This document shows, in pieces, positions 8,605-17,818 of a stretch of 64,000 nt of DNA; positions within the stretch are counted from its first letter, which is position 1; each line of letters begins with the position of its first letter. The translations under genes and the position numbers were made by a program. The stretch is from NCBI RefSeq assembly GCF_000981225.1, contig NZ_LAJC01000005.1, forward strand, positions 1-64,000. The letters run 5' to 3'. The stretch is from Allosalinactinospora lopnorensis (lineage in GTDB: Bacteria; Actinomycetota; Actinomycetes; Streptosporangiales; Streptosporangiaceae). A model generated the notes under the pieces. The model was not told the origin of the DNA, did no database searches, and worked only from the letters and a program-made list of their open reading frames with translations.

Positions 8605-9405
8605 ATGGCCAAACGCACTCGGCTGGATGCCGAACTCGTCCGGCGCGGGCACGCCCGCTCCCGCGGGCACGCCGCCGAGCTCATCGACGCCGGGCACGTC
8701 CACGTGGCCGGCGTCCTCGCGGGCAAGCCCGCCACTCAGGTGGGGAGGGACCAGCCGATCGTGGTGCGGATGCCCGATAGCGAGCCCTCCTACGTCTCCC
8801 GTGGCGCCCACAAGCTCATCGGCGCGCTTGACGCCTTCGGAACCGGGGTCAAGGGGCGCCACTGCCTCGATGCGGGGGCGTCCACCGGCGGGTTCACCGA
8901 CGTCCTGCTGCGCCGGGGCGCCGCCCGCGTCGTCGCGGTCGACGTCGGTTACGGCCAACTCGCCTGGTCCCTGCGCAACGACGACCGGGTGACCGTCCGG
9001 GAGCGGTGCAATGTCCGCGACATGGCGCCGGAGCAGGCCGGCGAGCCCCGGCCCGATCTGGTGGTCGGTGACCTCTCCTTCATCTCCCTGACCCTGGTGC
9101 TGCCGGCGTTGGTGGAGTGCGCCGCACCCGACGCCGATTTCGTGCTGATGGTGAAGCCCCAGTTCGAGGTGGGCAGGGACAGGGTCGGTGCGGGCGGTGT
9201 GGTCCGCGACCCCGAGCTGCGCGCCGATGCCGTTCGCTCCGTCGCCGCGCGCGCCCACGCCCTCGGTCTGGGGATCGAGGGCGTGGCCGCCAGTCCGCTG
9301 CCCGGCCCGTCCGGCAACGTCGAGTACTTCCTGTGGCTGCGCGCGGGAGCCGCCGACCTGTGCGAGGACCGGTTGCGCGCGGCCGTCGTGGAGGGGCCCC
9401 GCTAG
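8605..9405 (+). CDS. tlyA: TlyA-family rRNA (cytidine-2'-O)-methyltransferase
   Basis: 266 aa: an S4 RNA-binding domain (residues ~1-60, RLDAELVRRGHARSR) and a Rossmann-fold SAM methyltransferase (CLDAGASTGGFTD at ~88-99). The 2'-O-methyltransferase tetrad is visible as K70 (GAHKL), D156 (VVGDLSF), K184 (MVKPQFE) and E240 (NVEYF). In mycobacteria TlyA methylates C1409 of 16S and C1920 of 23S rRNA and its loss gives capreomycin resistance; family members have also been called haemolysins. Length and motif order are normal. It stands 180 bases before nadK in the conserved tlyA-nadK-recN order. Confidence 0.95.
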   Translation: MAKRTRLDAELVRRGHARSRGHAAELIDAGHVHVAGVLAGKPATQVGRDQPIVVRMPDSEPSYVSRGAHKLIGALDAFGTGVKGRHCLDAGASTGGFTDVLLRRGAARVVAVDVGYGQLAWSLRNDDRVTVRERCNVRDMAPEQAGEPRPDLVVGDLSFISLTLVLPALVECAAPDADFVLMVKPQFEVGRDRVGAGGVVRDPELRADAVRSVAARAHALGLGIEGVAASPLPGPSGNVEYFLWLRAGAADLCEDRLRAAVVEGPR

Positions 9406-9440
9406 ATCGCGGCCGCCTTCACCGGCCGGTGGGGCGAGCT

Positions 9441-9470
9441 TTGCGCGTGGCGAGAGCCGGCGGGGATAAC
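9441..9470 (+). promoter_or_regulatory. Candidate sigma-70-type promoter for nadK-recN
   Basis: In the 179-base tlyA-nadK gap, TTGCGC (9441-9446) and GATAAC (9465-9470) are separated by 18 bases, a plausible -35/-10 pair about 115 bases upstream of the nadK start. High-GC promoters are degenerate, so this is only a candidate. Confidence 0.3.
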
Positions 9471-9584
9471 GTCGTGAACAGAGGCACTGTGCCCGGCGTG
9501 TTCGGGGTAACGTAACCCGGCCGGGAAGGACTGCGGGACCTCTTCCCCCCCGGGGGCACTTCAGGCAGCTAGGAGGACGTATTC

Positions 9585-10547
9585 ATGACCAGCGCCGGTT
9601 TGGTGGGTGGCATGCCGGACGCGCGAGAGCGTCGCAGGGTACTGCTCGTGACGCATACCGGACGTCCCGCAGCGATGCGCAGTGCCCAGTTGGTGCACCA
9701 GAGCCTCACCAATGCTGGACTGACCGTGCGGATGCTCGGCCAGGAGGTCGACGAGCTCAAGAGCGCCGGATACGAACTGGATCCGGTCGAGATCGCGCGC
9801 GGCGTCGACCCCGCCGAAGGCGTGGAACTGGTCATGGTGCTCGGCGGCGACGGCACGCTGCTGCGCGCCGCGGAGATGTCCCGCCCCGCCGGCGCCCCGC
9901 TGCTGGGGGTCAACCTCGGCCACGTCGGTTTCCTGGCCGAGGCCGAGCGCGAGGACCTCACGGCGACCGTGCGCAGCGTCGTCGAGCGCGACTACGGGGT
10001 AGAGGAGCGGATGACGCTGGACGTCGCCGTGTTCAACGGGGGGCGGGGCGACAGCGCGCCGCCGGTGCGGACGTGGGCGCTGAACGAGGCGACCCTGGAA
10101 AAGGCGACGGCGCGCCGGATGCTGGAGATGGTGCTGGAGATCGACGGCCGGCCGCTGTCCCGCTGGGGGTGCGACGGTGTGGTCTGCGCCACGCCCACCG
10201 GGTCCACCGCGCACGCCTTCTCCGCCGGCGGGCCCATCGTCTGGCCGGACGTCGAGGCGCTGCTGGTCGTGCCGATAAGCGCGCACGCCCTGTTCGACCG
10301 GCCTATCGTGGTCTCCCCCGAAACCCATCTCGCCCTTGAGGTGCTTCCGAACACGACCGCGGGCGTGCTCTGGTGCGATGGACGCCGTATGGTCGAATTG
10401 CCCGCAGGGGCGCGAATCGAGATTTCGCGCGCGGATGTGCCGGTACGTCTGGCCCGTCTGCAGCGGGCACCGTTCACCGACCGGTTGGTCGCGAAGTTCG
10501 GTCTGCCCGTCGGAGGGTGGCGGGGACGTGCCGAGCGCAACCGGTAG
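9585..10547 (+). CDS. nadK: NAD kinase
   Basis: 320 aa. It phosphorylates NAD to NADP with ATP or polyphosphate. The diacylglycerol-kinase-fold signature GGDGT is at residues 87-91, followed by the NE motif (WALNEATLEK), the second domain's ATPTGSTAHAFSAGGPIV, and VVSPE near the end. Length and order match actinobacterial NadK/PpnK. Start ATG 9585 follows AGGAGG at 9571. Only 72 bases separate it from the proposed recN start, so the two are probably co-transcribed, as in mycobacteria (Rv1695-Rv1696). It supplies NADP for the oxidative pentose-phosphate enzymes encoded at the other end of the window. Confidence 0.95.
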   Translation: MTSAGLVGGMPDARERRRVLLVTHTGRPAAMRSAQLVHQSLTNAGLTVRMLGQEVDELKSAGYELDPVEIARGVDPAEGVELVMVLGGDGTLLRAAEMSRPAGAPLLGVNLGHVGFLAEAEREDLTATVRSVVERDYGVEERMTLDVAVFNGGRGDSAPPVRTWALNEATLEKATARRMLEMVLEIDGRPLSRWGCDGVVCATPTGSTAHAFSAGGPIVWPDVEALLVVPISAHALFDRPIVVSPETHLALEVLPNTTAGVLWCDGRRMVELPAGARIEISRADVPVRLARLQRAPFTDRLVAKFGLPVGGWRGRAERNR

Positions 10548-10619
10548 GTGAACGCCGGTGCGTCTTCGGGCGCACCGGTGACGAATCGGCACACCAGTGC
10601 GAAAGCAGGAGAGGGTTCG

Positions 10620-12320
10620 GTGCTCGAAGAAGTCCGCATCCAAGGTCTCGGTGTCATCGACGATGCCATGCTGGAACTGTCGTCGGGTCTCACCGTGGTC
10701 ACGGGCGAGACCGGTGCCGGGAAGACCATGGTGGTGACCGGCCTGGGGCTGCTCTTCGGCGGGCGCGCCGATCCGCAGCGGGTCCGGCCGGGCGCCGAGC
10801 GCGCTGTTGTGGAGGGCCGCCTGGCCGTGCCCGCCGACAGCCGGGCCGCCGAGCGCGTCTTCGAGGCCGGGGGCGAGCTCGACGACGGTGTGCTGATCCT
10901 CAACCGCTCCGTCTCCGCCGAGGGCCGGTCCCGCGCGACGATGGGCGGGCGTTCCGCGCCGGTGAGCCAGCTCGCCTACCTCGCCGATGACCTGGTCGCC
11001 GTGCACGGCCAGTCGGACCAGCAGCGGCTGCTGCGCCCGGAGCGTCAGCGCTCGGCTCTGGACCGGTACGCCGGGGAGCGCCTCGCCGGCCCGCTCAAGT
11101 CCTACACCGTCGCCTATCGTCGGCACCTGCAGGTCGCGACCGAGCTGGAGGAGCTCACCGAGCGTGCACGGGAGCGCGCGCAGGAGGCCGATGTGTTGCG
11201 GTTCGGGGTCGAGGAGATCACCGAGGCCGAACCGGCGCCCGGCGAGGACGCGGAGCTGCTCGCCGAGGAGACACGGCTGGCCCACGCCGACGCGCTGCGC
11301 AGTGCCGCACAGACCGCCCACGAGGCGCTGACCGGGGACCCGGCCGCGGAGGTCCAGGCCGACGTGGTGGGGCTGCTCGCCGCCGCGCGCGCGGCGCTGA
11401 CGGCCGTGCGGGAGCACGACACCGCGCTGGCCTCGGTCGCCGACCGGCTCGACGAGGTCAGCTACGTCCTCAGTGATGCCGCCACCGAGCTGGCGTCGTA
11501 CGCGGAGTCAGTGGAGGCGGACCCGGCCCGCCTGGCCGCCATCCAGGAGCGCCGCGCGCTGCTCACCCAACTCTCCCGGAAGTACGGGGAGACCACCGAC
11601 GCCGTCCTGGCGTGGGCGGAGGAGGCCGCGAAGCGTCTTACCGAGCTCGAAGGCGACGACGAGCGTATCGAGACGCTGCAGACTGAGGAGGCCGAGCTGC
11701 GGAACCGGCTGGCCGAGCTCGCCGACGAGCTGACCCGGATCCGGACAGAGGTCGCGGAGGAGTTCGGCGCCGCGGTCACCGAGGAGCTCACCGCCCTGGC
11801 GATGCCGCACGCCAGCGTCACGGTCCGGGTGAACACCGGTACGGAGTTCGGCCCGCACGGGCGTGACGACATCGAACTGCTCCTCTCCGCGCATCCGAGC
11901 GCGCCGCCGCTGCCCCTGAACAAGGGGGCCTCCGGCGGTGAGCTCTCCCGTGTCATGCTCGCCATCGAAGTGGTCTTCGCCGGTGCCGACCCGGTTCCGA
12001 CCTTCGTCTTCGACGAGGTCGACGCCGGGGTCGGCGGCAAGGCAGCTGTGGAGATCGGCCGCCGGCTGGCCCGGCTGGCCCGCCGTGCCCAGGTCATCGT
12101 CGTCACGCATCTGCCCCAGGTCGCCGCGTTCGCCGACGCGCACCTGGTGGTGGAGAAGTCCAACGAGGGGACGGTCATCGCGAGCGGTGTGACCCGCCTC
12201 GACCGGGCCGGCCGCGCTCGCGAGCTCTCCCGAATGCTGGCGGGGCTCGAGGACTCCGAGCTCGGCCGCGCGCACGCCGAAGAGCTGCTGACGATCGCGG
12301 CGGCCGACCGTCCCTCGTAG
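10620..12320 (+). CDS. recN: DNA repair protein RecN
   Basis: 566-aa SMC-like ATPase that tethers double-strand-break ends for recombination. Walker A GETGAGKT lies near residues 29-36; a long coiled coil with AELADEL/TELEGDDERIETLQ heptads follows. The ABC signature NKGASGGELSRVMLAIEVVF and Walker B TFVFDEVDAGVGGK are near the C-terminus. I chose GTG 10620 because AGGAGAGGG precedes it and the protein then begins LEEVRIQGLGVIDDAML, as RecN does. A GTG at 10548 would add 24 residues without homology. No LexA box is visible upstream; expression probably comes through nadK. Confidence 0.93.
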   Translation: MLEEVRIQGLGVIDDAMLELSSGLTVVTGETGAGKTMVVTGLGLLFGGRADPQRVRPGAERAVVEGRLAVPADSRAAERVFEAGGELDDGVLILNRSVSAEGRSRATMGGRSAPVSQLAYLADDLVAVHGQSDQQRLLRPERQRSALDRYAGERLAGPLKSYTVAYRRHLQVATELEELTERARERAQEADVLRFGVEEITEAEPAPGEDAELLAEETRLAHADALRSAAQTAHEALTGDPAAEVQADVVGLLAAARAALTAVREHDTALASVADRLDEVSYVLSDAATELASYAESVEADPARLAAIQERRALLTQLSRKYGETTDAVLAWAEEAAKRLTELEGDDERIETLQTEEAELRNRLAELADELTRIRTEVAEEFGAAVTEELTALAMPHASVTVRVNTGTEFGPHGRDDIELLLSAHPSAPPLPLNKGASGGELSRVMLAIEVVFAGADPVPTFVFDEVDAGVGGKAAVEIGRRLARLARRAQVIVVTHLPQVAAFADAHLVVEKSNEGTVIASGVTRLDRAGRARELSRMLAGLEDSELGRAHAEELLTIAAADRPS

Positions 12321-12600
12321 CCGGGGAGGGGGTCGTGAGGAGCATGGGAGCCGTGGGGTTTCGTCCACTGCCGCCGTACTGGTGTCCGCAACCGGCCATG
12401 GTCGGTCGGGCTCCGCGGAAGGCCGCCTGGCCAGCGTGTTAGCGGCCTGGGACGTCGTCCTCGCACTGCACTGCAGACAGACATCCACTTATCGGATCAC
12501 GGGATGCGTAGCCAGCGGGCAGTTGGCGGGTATGGGGCTACCGGGGGCGAACACGCCGTATACGTCGCGTAACGGTGATCCCGGAAAGGGCTCTGGCAGT

Positions 12601-13815
12601 ATGCGAGCAATGAAGGTCCCGACAGCGCTCGGCGCCCGATTCGGCAAATTCCGTCGTCAGAAGGTCGACGGACCTGCAGGCCTATCCGCCCCCGTCCGCG
12701 TGGATCGTCGGACCAAGGACCTCACCAAGCGGTTGCGTCCCGGTGACATAGCGATCATCGACCATGTCGACATCGACCGGATCAGCGCCGAAGCGCTGGT
12801 GAACTGCGGTGTCTCGGCCGTGCTCAACGTCGCGGCCAGTATCAGCGGGCGCTACCCCAACCTCGGCCCCCATCTGATCGTCGAGGCCGGGATCCCGCTC
12901 GTCGACGACGTCGCCCCCGAGGTCTTCGCCCGGGTGCACGAAGGCGAGGAGCTGCACCTCGAAGGCGGCACCCTCTACCGCGGGGAGGAGGAGGTGGCCA
13001 AAGGGGTCGAACAGGACGCCGCCTCCATACAGAGCGCCATGGCCGAGGCCCGCGCGGGCCTCTCTGTGCAGTTGGAGGCGTTCGCCGCCAACACCATGGA
13101 GTACCTCAAGCGGGAACAGAAACTCCTGATCGACGGGATCGGGATTCCCGACATCAAGACCAGGATCGACGGCAGGCACGTGCTGATAGTCGTCCGCGGG
13201 TACGACTACCGGGACGACATCTCGGCGCTGCGCTCCTATATCCGCGAGTACCGGCCCATCATGATCGCGGTGGACGGCGGCGCCGACGCGCTGCTGGAGG
13301 CCGGGTACCGCCCTGACATCATCGTGGGCGACTTCGACTCGGTGTCCGACTACGCGCTGGCCAGCGGTGCGGAGCTGGTGGTGCACGCCTACCGGGACGG
13401 CCGCGCGCCCGGACTCAAGCGCATCAATGACCTCGGCTACGAGGCCGTGGTCTTCCCGGCCACCGGTACGAGCGAGGACGTGGCGATGCTGCTCGCCGAC
13501 GACGCCGGGGCGGCGCTCATCGTGGCCGTCGGTACCCACGCCACTCTCGAAGAGTTCCTGGACAAGGGGCGTGCAGGCATGTCCAGCACCTTCCTCACCC
13601 GGCTGCGCATCGGCGGGAAGCTCGTCGATGCCAAGGGCGTCAGCCGGCTCTACCGCAGCCGGATCTCGCCCTGGGCGCTGATGGCGCTCGTCATAGCCTC
13701 CTTCCTCACGATCCTTGTTGTGATCTACAGCTCGCCGGCAGGGCAGGTCTACATCACTTTTCTCGCTGCCCGCTGGGACGCGCTCGTCTACTGGTTGACC
13801 GGACTGCTGCCGTGA
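12601..13815 (+). CDS. steA: SteA-type cytokinesis/cell-envelope protein
   Basis: 404 aa, strongly like M. tuberculosis Rv1697/SteA: RPGDIAIIDHVDIDRISAEAL, ISGRYPNLGP, LLIDGIGIPD, a thiamin-pyrophosphokinase-like region (VDGGADALLEAGYRPDIIVGDFDSV) and STFLTRLRIGGKLVDAKGVSRLYR. A C-terminal transmembrane helix (WALMALVIASFLTILVVIY) is followed by a ~25-residue tail. In Corynebacterium SteA partners SteB and activates the peptidoglycan hydrolase RipA at division. The TPPK-like part is probably non-catalytic. Start is ATG 12601 (GGAAAGGG upstream) or ATG 12610. The 280 bases before it show no gene. Its stop overlaps the next start (GTGA). Confidence 0.92.
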   Translation: MRAMKVPTALGARFGKFRRQKVDGPAGLSAPVRVDRRTKDLTKRLRPGDIAIIDHVDIDRISAEALVNCGVSAVLNVAASISGRYPNLGPHLIVEAGIPLVDDVAPEVFARVHEGEELHLEGGTLYRGEEEVAKGVEQDAASIQSAMAEARAGLSVQLEAFAANTMEYLKREQKLLIDGIGIPDIKTRIDGRHVLIVVRGYDYRDDISALRSYIREYRPIMIAVDGGADALLEAGYRPDIIVGDFDSVSDYALASGAELVVHAYRDGRAPGLKRINDLGYEAVVFPATGTSEDVAMLLADDAGAALIVAVGTHATLEEFLDKGRAGMSSTFLTRLRIGGKLVDAKGVSRLYRSRISPWALMALVIASFLTILVVIYSSPAGQVYITFLAARWDALVYWLTGLLP

Positions 13816-14849
13816 TCGATTTTCGCTATCACCTGGTATCCATCGTCGCGATCTTCCTCTCCCTGGCGGTCGGCGTGGTCCTCGGCACGACCATGCTGCA
13901 GGATCCGCTGCTGAACACGCTCAAGGCCGAGACGGCCGATTTACGTGAGCAAAGCGAGCAGCTGCGTTCGGAGAAGGACATCGCCGACCAGCTCAACGCG
14001 GGCGGAGACGAGATGGTCGCCGCTCATGCCGACGACATGCTGGAGGAGCGGCTCGACGGCGTCCGTGTGGTCATCATGGAAGCGCCGGGGGTGGAGGAGG
14101 AGATGCGCGACGACATCATCGCGCGTATCGAACAGGCGGGCGGGACCGTGCCTGGCCGTCTGGCCTTCGCCGAGAAGTACATCGACACCGGTCAGGCCGC
14201 GTTCGTCGACGAACTCACCGAGGAACTCTCCAACGGCGCCGAACTGCCCGACGGTAACCCCTACGAGAGGGCCGGAGCGCAGCTCGCCCAGGCGGTACTG
14301 GAACCCGATACCGAGGACGCCGGCCGCAGCGACGATGAGGAGAACGCGGCCGAGGAGGACACGTCCTTCGACGCCGATGCCGTGCTCGCGGGCTTCGCCG
14401 AGACCGAGCTGTTGGCCGTGCACGGGGACCCGGCGGAGAGCGCTGACATCGGACTGGTTCTCGGCCCGGCGTACTCCTTCGCCGTCGAGGAGGAGCGCTC
14501 CCCGGAGACGGAGGAGGAGACGCCGCCCGGCAATGGGGTCATGCTCGCCTTGGTCCGCGCGTTGTACGACGCCTCGGACGGCGCGGTCCTCGCCGGCCCG
14601 ACCTCGTCCATCGGCGTCGGCGGCCTTGTGGCGCAGGCGCGCCACGAAGAGGCCCGCTACAGCACCGTGGACGCGGCGGGACGCACTACGGGGAACGTCG
14701 CCACCGTGCTCGTCCTGGCGGCCGCGACCGAGGGGCGGTCCGGGAGTTTCGGCATTGGCCAGGCCGCCGAGGGCTTCCTGCCCGATCCGCTGCCGGAGGC
14801 CAAGAGCGAGGCCGAGGAGAACGACAACAACAACCAGGGCTCCGAGTGA
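13812..14849 (+). CDS. mctB: MctB/SteB-like copper-transporter-family protein
   Basis: 345 aa with one N-terminal membrane helix (FRYHLVSIVAIFLSLAVGVVLGTTML), a short coiled coil (ADLREQSEQLRSEKDIADQL) and a large extracytoplasmic domain. This is the architecture of M. tuberculosis Rv1698 (MctB, copper homeostasis), whose corynebacterial relative SteB binds SteA. GTG 13812 overlaps the steA stop by four bases, so translation is coupled and the two products probably act as a pair. Acidic low-complexity inserts (EDAGRSDDEENAAEEDTS, RSPETEEET) are a lineage feature. No metal-binding Cys or His cluster is visible, so the copper role is taken from the family, not from this sequence. Confidence 0.85.
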   Translation: MIDFRYHLVSIVAIFLSLAVGVVLGTTMLQDPLLNTLKAETADLREQSEQLRSEKDIADQLNAGGDEMVAAHADDMLEERLDGVRVVIMEAPGVEEEMRDDIIARIEQAGGTVPGRLAFAEKYIDTGQAAFVDELTEELSNGAELPDGNPYERAGAQLAQAVLEPDTEDAGRSDDEENAAEEDTSFDADAVLAGFAETELLAVHGDPAESADIGLVLGPAYSFAVEEERSPETEEETPPGNGVMLALVRALYDASDGAVLAGPTSSIGVGGLVAQARHEEARYSTVDAAGRTTGNVATVLVLAAATEGRSGSFGIGQAAEGFLPDPLPEAKSEAEENDNNNQGSE

Positions 14850-15040
14850 GTCCGGACAACGCGGAGATGTGACGTAAGCGGGTTGCACAGTGAGTCTTCT
14901 TCGTCCTGTTTCCGGGGAGGGGCGCGAACGCGTGGGCGAGCACGGAGCGGACCCCGGAGGGCGCGCCACAGGTCCAGCCCTCCTCGCCTGCGTCGCTTCC
15001 CGGCGATGAAAAGCCCCAGTCGAAGAATCGGAGCGTTCCC

Positions 15041-16033
15041 ATGGTCTTCCCTCGTTCCACCACCGGGACCCGCCGCATCCGGCCTCTGGTGCGGGGTGCG
15101 GTCGGCACCGTGCTGGGCGCGGTCGCCGCGCGCGCCGCCTACGGCGTGCTGGCCCGCTCGCCGGCTCGCGACACCGTGGACGACGTGTTCAAGGTCGCCG
15201 AGCACTCCCGCGATGTATGGACCCGGACCAACTTCCGGGGGGAGGAGGTGACGCTGCTGGAGGGGCCGGCGCTGGCGGCGGGTACCTGCGCCGCTGCGGC
15301 CCTGACCCCGGGGGTGCCGCCGCGGCTGCGGACGGCGACAGTGGTCGCCGCGCTCGGTGCCACCGCGTTCGGCGGCTATGACGACCTCTCCGGGACCGGC
15401 GCCTCCCGCGGCTTCAGGGGGCACCTGGGGGCGCTGGCACGCGGCGAGATCACCACCGGCGCCATCAAGATCGCCGGGATCGGCGCGACCGGCCTCGTGG
15501 CGGCCGCGCTCCTCGACCGCCGCCCCGCGGACACCGCCATCAACGGCGCCTTGATCGCGGGCACCGCCAACCTGCTGAACCTTCTCGACCTGCGTCCCGG
15601 GCGCGCGGCCAAGGCGGGGCTGCTCGCCGGCGCTCCCGCGCTCACCGGGCCGGCTTCGGGGATCGCAGGGTCCGTGGTCGGCGCCACCGCGGCGCTGCTT
15701 CCCGAAGACCTCGGGGAACGGGCGATGCTGGGGGACGCCGGAGCCAACGTGCTGGGCGCCGTCCTGGGCGTCACCGCCGCGGCCTCCCTGCCGCGTCCGG
15801 CCCGCGCCGGTATCTTAGGGGGCGTCATCGGCCTGACACTGGCCAGTGAGTTCATCAGCTTCACTCGGGTTATCGACCGGGTGCCGCCGCTGCGGCGCCT
15901 CGACGAGCTCGGTCGGCGCCGCGCCCCCGAGGACCACACAGCGCCAGAGGAGACCGCGCCACCCGCTCCGGATGCCGAGCCCGTCCGGGTGATCGTGCCG
16001 CCCCAGAGAGGAAGCGGGTCCGCCGGCGGGTGA
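15041..16033 (+). CDS. Degenerate MraY/WecA-like polytopic membrane protein
   Basis: 330 aa, hydrophobic and Ala/Gly/Leu-rich, with about eight likely membrane segments. Motifs recall polyprenyl-phosphate glycosyl-1-phosphate transferases: GYDDLSGTGASRGFRGHLGAL (cf. DDxxG of MraY/WecA), then GTANLLNLLDLRPGRAAK (cf. NxxNxxDG) and AMLGDAGANVLGAVLG (cf. GDxGS). The key Asp and Asn positions are partly kept, but the HIHH loop typical of active WecA enzymes is not obvious. It lies between steA-mctB and murJ, so an envelope role is likely. ATG 15041 follows GGAG at 8-base spacing. Whether it is an active transferase or a scaffold is open. Confidence 0.6.
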   Translation: MVFPRSTTGTRRIRPLVRGAVGTVLGAVAARAAYGVLARSPARDTVDDVFKVAEHSRDVWTRTNFRGEEVTLLEGPALAAGTCAAAALTPGVPPRLRTATVVAALGATAFGGYDDLSGTGASRGFRGHLGALARGEITTGAIKIAGIGATGLVAAALLDRRPADTAINGALIAGTANLLNLLDLRPGRAAKAGLLAGAPALTGPASGIAGSVVGATAALLPEDLGERAMLGDAGANVLGAVLGVTAAASLPRPARAGILGGVIGLTLASEFISFTRVIDRVPPLRRLDELGRRRAPEDHTAPEETAPPAPDAEPVRVIVPPQRGSGSAGG

Positions 16034-16167
16034 GGCGCCGGGCGTGTCGGGTGGGCGTCCCGGTCGTCCGGTCGTTCCATCGCTGCGTGCCGGGCGGAGG
16101 AGGCCCCGCGGCGGCGCGCACACGAAGAGCGAGGCGACGACGTGGAGCATGGGGGGCGTAGACGGAC

Positions 16168-17818
16168 GTGAGCTGGGAGCGGATTCGCGGGCTGAGCGCC
16201 GGCGTCGCCGGGGCCGCCGCGATGATCGCCGTGGTGACCGCGTTCGCGCGGGCCGCCGGGTTCGGGCGTACCGTGGCGTTCTCCCAGACGGTCGGGGACA
16301 ACTGCCTGGGCACCGCCTACGTGACCGCCAACCAGTTGCCCACCGTGCTGTTCGAGATCGTCATCGGCGGTGCCCTGGCCGGGATGGTGGTCCCGGTTCT
16401 GGCCGCGGCGGCCGCGCGAGGGGACCGCGACCAGGTGTATGCCACCGCTTCGGCCTGATCACCTGGGTCGTGATCATCGCGGTGCCGCTCAGTCTGCTGC
16501 TCGCCGCCGTTTCGCTCCCGGCGATGTCGCTGATGCTGGGCGCGGGCGCCGGCTGCGACCGCGAAACGCTGCTCGGTTTGGCCGTGCGGTTCCTGGTGGT
16601 CTTCGCCCCGCAGATCCTCTTCTACGGGCTGGCGGCCGTCCTCTACGGCATCCTGCAGGCGCACCGCCGCTTCCTGGCCCCGGCGCTCGCGCCGCTGGTG
16701 TCCAGTCTTGTGGTGATCGCGGTCTACATCGCGTTCCTCCCGCTCGGAGACGGATACCAGAACGACCTCGCGAATCTTCCTCTCAGCGCCGAGCTCACCC
16801 TGTCGGTCGGTACCACGGCCGGTGTCGCCACCTTGTTCCTCACCGCGCTCGTTCCCGCCGTACGGCTGCGGCTGCGCCTGCGGCCCAGACTGTCCTTCCC
16901 GGACGGGGTGGGCCCCGGGTCCGCTCGCTGGCCGTTGCCGCGCTGCTGCCCTTGGTGGCGATGCAGCTCAGCCTGCTGCTCGCGCTGACCCTGGCCAACC
17001 GGGGCGGGGGAGCGGGCGCGGCAGTGCTCTACAACTACGCGTGGATCCTGTTCACCCTGCCCTACGGGGTCGTCGCGATCCCGATCGCCACGAGCGCCTT
17101 CACCACGCTGTCGGTTCGGCACAGTGAACAGGATTCCGGTGGATACAACGCGGTACTCGCGGTGAGTTCCCGCGCCTCCATGGTGATCACCGCGGCGTTG
17201 GCCACGGCGCTCGCGGCCGCGGCGGCGCCGGTGGCCGCGGTGTTCGCCCAGAACGATCCGCTGCCGCTGGAGCGGGCGCTGCTCAGCTTCGCTCCCGGGA
17301 TCGTCGGCTTCGGCCTGGTCGCGCTGCTGAGCAAGGCGCTCTACGCCTCCCACCACGGCAGGGAGGCCGCGGCGGCGCAGGTCGTCGGGTGGATCACGGT
17401 GATGGGAAGCAGTACCGCGCTCGTCATGGCCGCGCCTCCCGACTGGACCGTCGCGGCGCTGGGCGCCGGCACCTCGGCCGGCCTCACACTGGCAGCCGCT
17501 CTGCTGGTGGCGGTGGCACTACGGGCGCACGGGCGCGCGGCGTTCGCCGGGCTCGGACGCGGAGCGATGGCGGTCGTCGGAGGGGCCGTCGCCGGATACC
17601 TTGCTGGGGCGGCCGTCATCGGGTTCTTCGACATGCCCGGGGTATGGCAGGCCGCCGGGGCTTCCATCACAGGCGGCGCGGCCGCCGTGGCGGCCTTCGG
17701 CGTCGTGGCCGCGGTGGTCGACGCGGGGGCGGTCCGGGCCGCGTTCTCCCGGCGGACGAACAACTCGGCGGCTCAGTCGGCCGTCCCGTCCGCGACCGAC
17801 GAAGGGAACAGGCCATGA
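16168..17818 (+). CDS. murJ: Lipid II flippase MurJ (two frameshifts as sequenced)
   Basis: MurJ/MviN family multi-pass flippase moving lipid II across the membrane. Three frame-shifted pieces read continuously: residues from GTG 16168 (AFARAAGFGRTVAFSQTVGDNCLGTAY, TANQLPTVLFEIVIGGALAGMVVP), then LITWVVIIAVPL to LSFPDGVG, then VRSLAVAALLPLVAMQLSLLL to the stop at 17816. Breaks are at ~16453-16456 (GCC[C]TGATC) and ~16913-16916 (CCCC[C]GGG); each is repaired by one C. MurJ is normally essential, so two inactivating lesions in one copy point to sequencing error. A distant second murJ elsewhere cannot be excluded. The stop overlaps the glycosyltransferase start (ATGA). Confidence 0.85.
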